Positions 5,184-8,846 of a DNA stretch of 8,846 bases are shown in pieces. The DNA is from Deltaproteobacteria bacterium (GTDB lineage Bacteria > Myxococcota_A > Polyangia > Polyangiales > Houyiibacteriaceae). A model generated the notes under the pieces. That model made no database searches and was not told the DNA's origin. It worked only from the letters and a program-made list of their open reading frames with translations. The stretch covers positions 1 to 8,846 of the forward strand of contig JAPUKT010000337.1 of NCBI GenBank assembly GCA_027295555.1, given 5' to 3'. Made by a program: the position numbers and the translations under genes. Numbering within the stretch: the first letter of the stretch is position 1; every line of letters starts with the position of its first letter.

Positions 5184-5866
5184 TGAGATACGCTTTGATT
5201 TGTTTGGTGAGCCTCGCCGTGGTGGGTTGCGGCTCGAAGAGTGCTGAGCCTGTGACGAGCCCTGGCTCGATCGGGGTCGAGGTGAGCAACGGTGGCGAGG
5301 TTTCCGATGCCGGTCGCTGCATGCCGCCCGGCGAGGGCTATGAAGTCACCGAGTACGATACCTCGGGCGACGAGGTGCCGGACGTCCGAAAGCTGTTCAA
5401 AACCATGGGCGAGGGGAGCCTCGCGCGCTTGGTTTTGGTGTGCCGCGAGGCTGACCTGAATGGCGACCGCCGCAAGGACATCGTCCGGTTCTACACCGAC
5501 GAGGGACGCCCCATGCGGGAGGAAGCCGACCGGGACTTCGACGGCCAAATCGACGAGATCACGCACTTCACCGACGGCCGGGTGAACCTCCGAGAGCTCG
5601 ACAGCACTGGCAACGGCCTCATCGATACCAAGATTCTCTACGAGGGCGGGCAGCCCGTGCGCGCCGAGCGCGACATGGCGAGCCGGAGCACGCCCTCCGA
5701 GTGGAAGCCCGATCGCTGGGAGTACTTCGTGGACGGCCACACGGTCCGCCTTGGGACCGACGTGAACGGCGACGGTAAGGTCGACCGATGGGACCGGGAC
5801 GAAGAGAAGCTCCGCAAGTCTGCACTGGCCGAGCAGAAGGCCGCGGACGACTCCGCCAGCCAGTAG
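5183..5866 (+). CDS. Secreted lipoprotein with EF-hand-like D-rich repeats (second of a tandem pair)
   Basis: 227 residues from ATG 5183, which shares its A with the preceding TGA (TGATG) and lies 6 nt after GGGGGG (5171-5176); GTG 5180 is an in-frame alternative. The signal peptide MRYALICLVSLAVVGC has a good lipobox (VVGC, Cys16). After a Ser/Gly-rich linker come about six loop-plus-strand units, e.g. DTSGDEVPD, DLNGDRRKD + IVRFYTDEG, DRDFDGQID + EITHFTDG, DSTGNGLID + TKILYEGG and DVNGDGKVD. The block from its CREADLNGD to RAERD lines up with CSKVDLNFD to RSERD in the preceding gene, showing that the two are paralogues from a tandem duplication that has since diverged. A charged Ala/Glu/Lys tail ends the protein. 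Overlap and ribosome binding site imply cotranslation. The aspartate spacing suggests calcium binding; this is inferred. No enzymatic motif is visible. Confidence 0.83.
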   Translation: MRYALICLVSLAVVGCGSKSAEPVTSPGSIGVEVSNGGEVSDAGRCMPPGEGYEVTEYDTSGDEVPDVRKLFKTMGEGSLARLVLVCREADLNGDRRKDIVRFYTDEGRPMREEADRDFDGQIDEITHFTDGRVNLRELDSTGNGLIDTKILYEGGQPVRAERDMASRSTPSEWKPDRWEYFVDGHTVRLGTDVNGDGKVDRWDRDEEKLRKSALAEQKAADDSASQ

Positions 5867-5870
5867 CCTC

Positions 5871-5906
5871 TGACGTTGACGCTGGCACTGGCGTTGACAC
5901 TGTAAC
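5871..5906 (-). repeat. Short inverted relative of the hexanucleotide array, six units
   Basis: Exactly 36 bp parse into six hexamers on the plus strand: TGACGT, TGACGC, TGGCAC, TGGCGT, TGACAC, TGTAAC. Read on the minus strand they are (A/G)CG(C/T)CA-type units, the same family as the 18-unit array at 1631-1742 but in opposite orientation. It starts 4 bp after the lipoprotein stop codon and ends 16 bp before rluB. It contains TTGACG (5876) and TTGACA (5894), identical to -35 promoter boxes. Confidence 0.75.
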
Positions 5907-5922
5907 AGGCTAGCTTCGGGCG

Positions 5923-6678
5923 GTGGAGCGTCTTCAGAAAGTTTTGGCCCGTGCGGGGATTGCGTCTCGTCGTGCATCCGAGGACCTGATCGAAGCTGGG
6001 CGCGTGCGCGTCAATGGGCGCGTCGTGACCGAGCTTGGGACCAAGGTGGATCCGCACAAAGACCGGGTCGAGGTCGATGGGAAGCGCGTCGTGGCCGAGA
6101 AGCCGGTCTACTATTTCGTCCACAAGCCGCGCGAGATGGTGACGACGCTCGACGATCCCGAGGGGAGGGCGACGATTGGGGACATCTTGCGGCGGATCCC
6201 CGAACGGGTCGTCCCGGTGGGCCGGCTTGACTATCACACCAGCGGCGCGTTGTTGGTCACCAATGACGGCGACATGGTCGACGCCCTGCTGCGGCCTCGA
6301 TTGTCGGTACCGAAGGTCTACGCAGTGAAATTTCAGGGCCACCTCGATGTCAAAGAGCTCGATGCGCTTCGCAACGGGGTCACCCTCGATGACGGCTATC
6401 GCACCCAGAAGGCGGAGCTTTTCGTACTCCGCGAGGAGCAAAACCACACCTGGGCCCAAATCACCCTCACCGAGGGAAAGAACCGCCAGATTCACCGGAT
6501 GGGCGATGCGATTCGCCATCGGGTGATGCGGCTCGCAAGGCAGTCGTTCGCCGGGATCAGCATCGACGGTTTGCGACCGGGCGAATACCGGGAACTCACG
6601 CGCGACGAGCTCAACCAGCTCAAGAAGAAGTATCTCAGTCCGTATCGCCGTGCCCGCGGAGCCTCCAAAGGAGGGTGA
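5923..6678 (+). CDS. rluB: RluB/RsuA-family rRNA pseudouridine synthase
   Basis: 251 residues. An N-terminal S4 RNA-binding domain (about 1-60: MERLQKVLARAGIASRRASE, EAGRVRVNGRVV) is joined to a pseudouridine synthase domain with the family motif GRLDYHTSG (residues 100-108; catalytic Asp103), then the RxSVPKVYAV segment, the EGKNRQIHRM motif and the VMRLARQSFAGISIDGLRPGEYREL C-terminal block. This is the architecture of enzymes that isomerise a single uridine in the 23S rRNA peptidyl-transferase region (RluB, U2605 in E. coli numbering); RluF or RsuA specificity cannot be fully excluded. Start GTG 5923 gives the expected family N-terminus, but no Shine-Dalgarno sequence precedes it; a TAGCTT (5911-5916) ends 6 bp upstream. 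It sits 56 bp after the second lipoprotein gene, and its 3' end overlaps the convergent RND gene by 44 bp. Confidence 0.9.
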   Translation: MERLQKVLARAGIASRRASEDLIEAGRVRVNGRVVTELGTKVDPHKDRVEVDGKRVVAEKPVYYFVHKPREMVTTLDDPEGRATIGDILRRIPERVVPVGRLDYHTSGALLVTNDGDMVDALLRPRLSVPKVYAVKFQGHLDVKELDALRNGVTLDDGYRTQKAELFVLREEQNHTWAQITLTEGKNRQIHRMGDAIRHRVMRLARQSFAGISIDGLRPGEYRELTRDELNQLKKKYLSPYRRARGASKGG

Positions 6679-8846
6679 AGGCGCTTGGCACGACGAACAG
6701 GGTGAGCGCGGTCGACAGCAACAACCCACCGAGCACGATCGCGCCGACGCCCCGGTAGAGCTCCGAGCCGGCGCCGGAGAAGATCACCATCGGCAAGAGG
6801 CCGGCCAACGAGGTGGCGGTCGTCATGAAGATGGGGCGGACCCGCGCCTCGACGGCCTGCGGAACCGCGTCGCGGAGGGACACCCCCTGACGCAAGCGCG
6901 TGAGCGATCCATCGACGACGAGGATGGCGTTGTTCACGACGATGCCGATGAGGATCAAGAACCCGAGCGCTGTCATCAAATCGAGCGGCTGCTTCCCGAG
7001 CAGCGCGTTGACCAACCACAAGCCGCCTGCACCGCCGGCAGCGGCAAGCGGGACGCTCATCAGAACGGCAAGTGGCGAGACGAAATCTTCGAAGAGCGCG
7101 GCGATCAACAAGAAGCAGATGATCAGCGCGAGCAGGAGGATATTCCCGAACTGCTTCTGCGCGAGCTCCAGCTTGCCCGCAGCGCCGCTCAGCCCGAACT
7201 CGACGCCAGGCGGGACCGCGCCGGACGCTTCGAGGCCACCGATCACGTCGTTTCGGATGATCCCAATGGCCTCTTCGAGCGCGAGATCCTCAGGTGGCGA
7301 CACGGTGAGGGTGATCGAGCGACGACGTTCGAGGTGGCGAATGACCGATGGGCCAAGCTCTTCGTGAATCGAGGCGAGGGCGCCAAGTGGGACGGTCCTG
7401 CCGCTTGGGGTCGCCACCGGCGCCGAAAGCAAAGCCGGGGCGTCGGGCAGGAGCTCGCCGTCGACGGTTACTGCGCGGAGCACGACGTCGAGCTTGGGTT
7501 GCCCCTCGGGCGTGTACTCGCCGATGATCGCGCCGTCGATCAACGCATCGACCACGAGACCGAGCTCCGCGCCCGACATTTGGAGCCGCGCGGCTTCCCT
7601 TCGCTTGGGGACGACGTGCAGCTCCGGCGCGCCGGGATCGAGGCTTGGGGTCGGACGAATTTGGGCTCCTGGAAGCGCTTCCTGGAGTGCGCCGTAGAGG
7701 GCTCTCCCGACCGCGGTCATCGTAGGCAGGTCCGACCCCTTGATGTCGATTTCGACGACGCGGCCTCCGCCGATGGTCCGTCCGAAGAGCGATGCCTGGG
7801 TGGCGAACGAAATCATGCCGGGGATCTTCGCCTGCACGCGTCGAAGGAGGCTCAGCATGCGGCCGACGTCTTTGCCGTCCTCGGCGAGGGCGCCGGCAAA
7901 CACCCGATCCGGACTTCCGACGAAGAAACTGCGTTTGATGTTCGGCTCGCCATCGGTCTCGACGCCGGTGTACCGCGCCATCTCGCTTTGCAATCGCCAG
8001 CCCGTTTTTTCGAGCTCGTCGATCGAGTAGCCCGGTGGAGGCACGAGGATCCCGAACACCAGGTTGCGATTGCCCGTCGGCAAGTACTCCATCGGCGGGA
8101 TGAGCAGCCAGGTGATCAGGATGGAGCCGACGACTGCGGCTACCAACATGGTCAGGGATCGTCGGGTAGAGCTGCACAACCAGCGGACCTTCGCGGTCAC
8201 GTTCTTCCGAAAACGAACGCCGAAGCTGGTGAGCCCGCCGATGTCGAGCGTCTTGCCTCGGGCAAGTAAACGCGCTGCCAGGCTCGGAATCACCAAGGTC
8301 GAGACCACCAGTGAAATCGAGACGGCCAGGGCGATCGCCACCGCCACGTCGCGAAGAAGCTCGCCCACCTCGCCCTGCCACAGCACGATGGGAATGAACA
8401 CGGCGACCGTGGTGGCAGTCGAGGCGATCAAGGCGCCCCACACCTCGCGGATGCCTCGATAGGCGGCGAGCTTCGTATCGGGCGTGCGGCTTCGCCACGT
8501 GTCGATGCTTTCGAGCGCGACGATCGAGTTGTCGACGACCATGCCGATCGCGAACGTGATCCCGGCGAGAGAGACGACATTGATCGTGCGGCCGAAGGCT
8601 TGCATTCCCAACGCGGTCGCAAGCGCGCAGACGGGAATGGCAATACTGACGACGGCCGACGCCCCGAAGGTCCGCAAGAACAGAAAGAGCACGATGACGG
8701 CCAGAATCGCGCCGAGAAGCAGATTCTGTCGTACGAGGTCGAGCGCGCCTTCGATGTATTCGACCTGGTCGGCGAGAATCTCGATCTGCAGGCCCTCCCG
8801 GTCGAAATACTCGTGTTGCAGGCGGTCGACGACGACATGCACCTCT
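6635..8846 (-). CDS. RND multidrug efflux transporter permease, HAE1 type (5' partial)
   Basis: About 736 codons; the N-terminal third lies beyond the right edge. It belongs to the AcrB/MexB/SwrC-like RND family, inner-membrane proton-driven trimeric pumps exporting drugs or lipophilic compounds. The visible part starts just before the second membrane helix (NLLLGAILAVIVLFLFLRTF). The TM4 signature GMVVDNSIVALESI follows, then the TM5-TM6 helices, the second periplasmic porter/docking loop (starting PPMEYLPTGNRNLVFGILVPPPGYS), the TM10 signature LIGIVVNNAILVVD, and the TM11 motif RVRPIFMTTATSLAGLLPM with GAGSELYRGVG. Relay residues: the first TM4 Asp is kept (codon 8531-8533), the second is Asn (8528-8530), and the TM10 Lys position of AcrB is Asn (6932-6934), as in the VDNSIV/NNAI type of HAE1 pumps. 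No heavy-metal CusA signature is seen. The adaptor and outer-membrane partner are not in the window. Confidence 0.93.
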   Translation of the reverse strand, partial: EVHVVVDRLQHEYFDREGLQIEILADQVEYIEGALDLVRQNLLLGAILAVIVLFLFLRTFGASAVVSIAIPVCALATALGMQAFGRTINVVSLAGITFAIGMVVDNSIVALESIDTWRSRTPDTKLAAYRGIREVWGALIASTATTVAVFIPIVLWQGEVGELLRDVAVAIALAVSISLVVSTLVIPSLAARLLARGKTLDIGGLTSFGVRFRKNVTAKVRWLCSSTRRSLTMLVAAVVGSILITWLLIPPMEYLPTGNRNLVFGILVPPPGYSIDELEKTGWRLQSEMARYTGVETDGEPNIKRSFFVGSPDRVFAGALAEDGKDVGRMLSLLRRVQAKIPGMISFATQASLFGRTIGGGRVVEIDIKGSDLPTMTAVGRALYGALQEALPGAQIRPTPSLDPGAPELHVVPKRREAARLQMSGAELGLVVDALIDGAIIGEYTPEGQPKLDVVLRAVTVDGELLPDAPALLSAPVATPSGRTVPLGALASIHEELGPSVIRHLERRRSITLTVSPPEDLALEEAIGIIRNDVIGGLEASGAVPPGVEFGLSGAAGKLELAQKQFGNILLLALIICFLLIAALFEDFVSPLAVLMSVPLAAAGGAGGLWLVNALLGKQPLDLMTALGFLILIGIVVNNAILVVDGSLTRLRQGVSLRDAVPQAVEARVRPIFMTTATSLAGLLPMVIFSGAGSELYRGVGAIVLGGLLLSTALTLFVVPSAFTLLWRLRGHGDTD

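Noticed and set aside
5638..6729. A 363-codon minus-strand frame opposite rluB and the second lipoprotein gene
   Set aside because: It lies antisense to two well-supported genes and has no recognisable domain; consistent with a GC-rich shadow frame.
6650..8269. A 539-codon plus-strand frame opposite the RND gene
   Set aside because: It is the antisense shadow of a clearly conserved membrane transporter; the Arg/Gly/Glu/His-rich composition is typical of GC-rich antisense frames.

Overview
This GC-rich window most likely comes from a deltaproteobacterial or myxobacterial (Myxococcota-type) chromosome. The pointers are strongly GC-biased third codon positions, a short ribbon-helix-helix protein of a myxobacterial style, and tandem secreted lipoproteins built from aspartate-rich loops. 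The taxonomy is inferred from gene content, not from a search. No phage, insertion sequence, CRISPR, tRNA or rRNA gene was recognised.

Layout from left to right. (1) The 3' part of miaB (tRNA ms2i6A methylthiotransferase) is translationally coupled to a small VanZ-family membrane protein that appears to start at CTG (1-1429, +). (2) A gene-free stretch (1430-1790) holds a plausible promoter, a structured region ending in a strong intrinsic terminator (candidate small RNA or 3' UTR), and then a degenerate hexanucleotide array. (3) A small Ddn-like, split-barrel F420/flavin-type reductase gene (1791-2246, +) overlaps the 3' end of lepA tail to tail. (4) A leftward unit consists of an RHH regulator gene followed by lepA (elongation factor 4), driven by a well-formed promoter at 4305-4333 whose -10 box sits in the centre of a dyad. 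(5) Diverging from it is a rightward unit of two tandem paralogous lipoprotein genes (4413-5866), followed, after a second and inverted copy of the hexamer repeat family, by an RluB-type 23S rRNA pseudouridine synthase gene (5923-6678). (6) The C-terminal two thirds of an HAE1-type RND efflux pump is encoded leftward (6635-8846) and runs off the right edge; its 3' end overlaps rluB by 44 bp.

Three of the genes act on RNA or translation: MiaB on tRNA A37, LepA on the ribosome, RluB on 23S rRNA. The VanZ protein, the lipoproteins and the RND pump are envelope proteins. The most interesting signals are non-canonical: the two related hexamer arrays, the structured intergenic transcript candidate, the dyad over the rhh-lepA promoter, and the lipoprotein pair that alternates EF-hand-like D-x-[DN]-x-D-G loops with MORN/YwqK-like strands. 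I see no clearly bounded novel defence or biosynthetic system.
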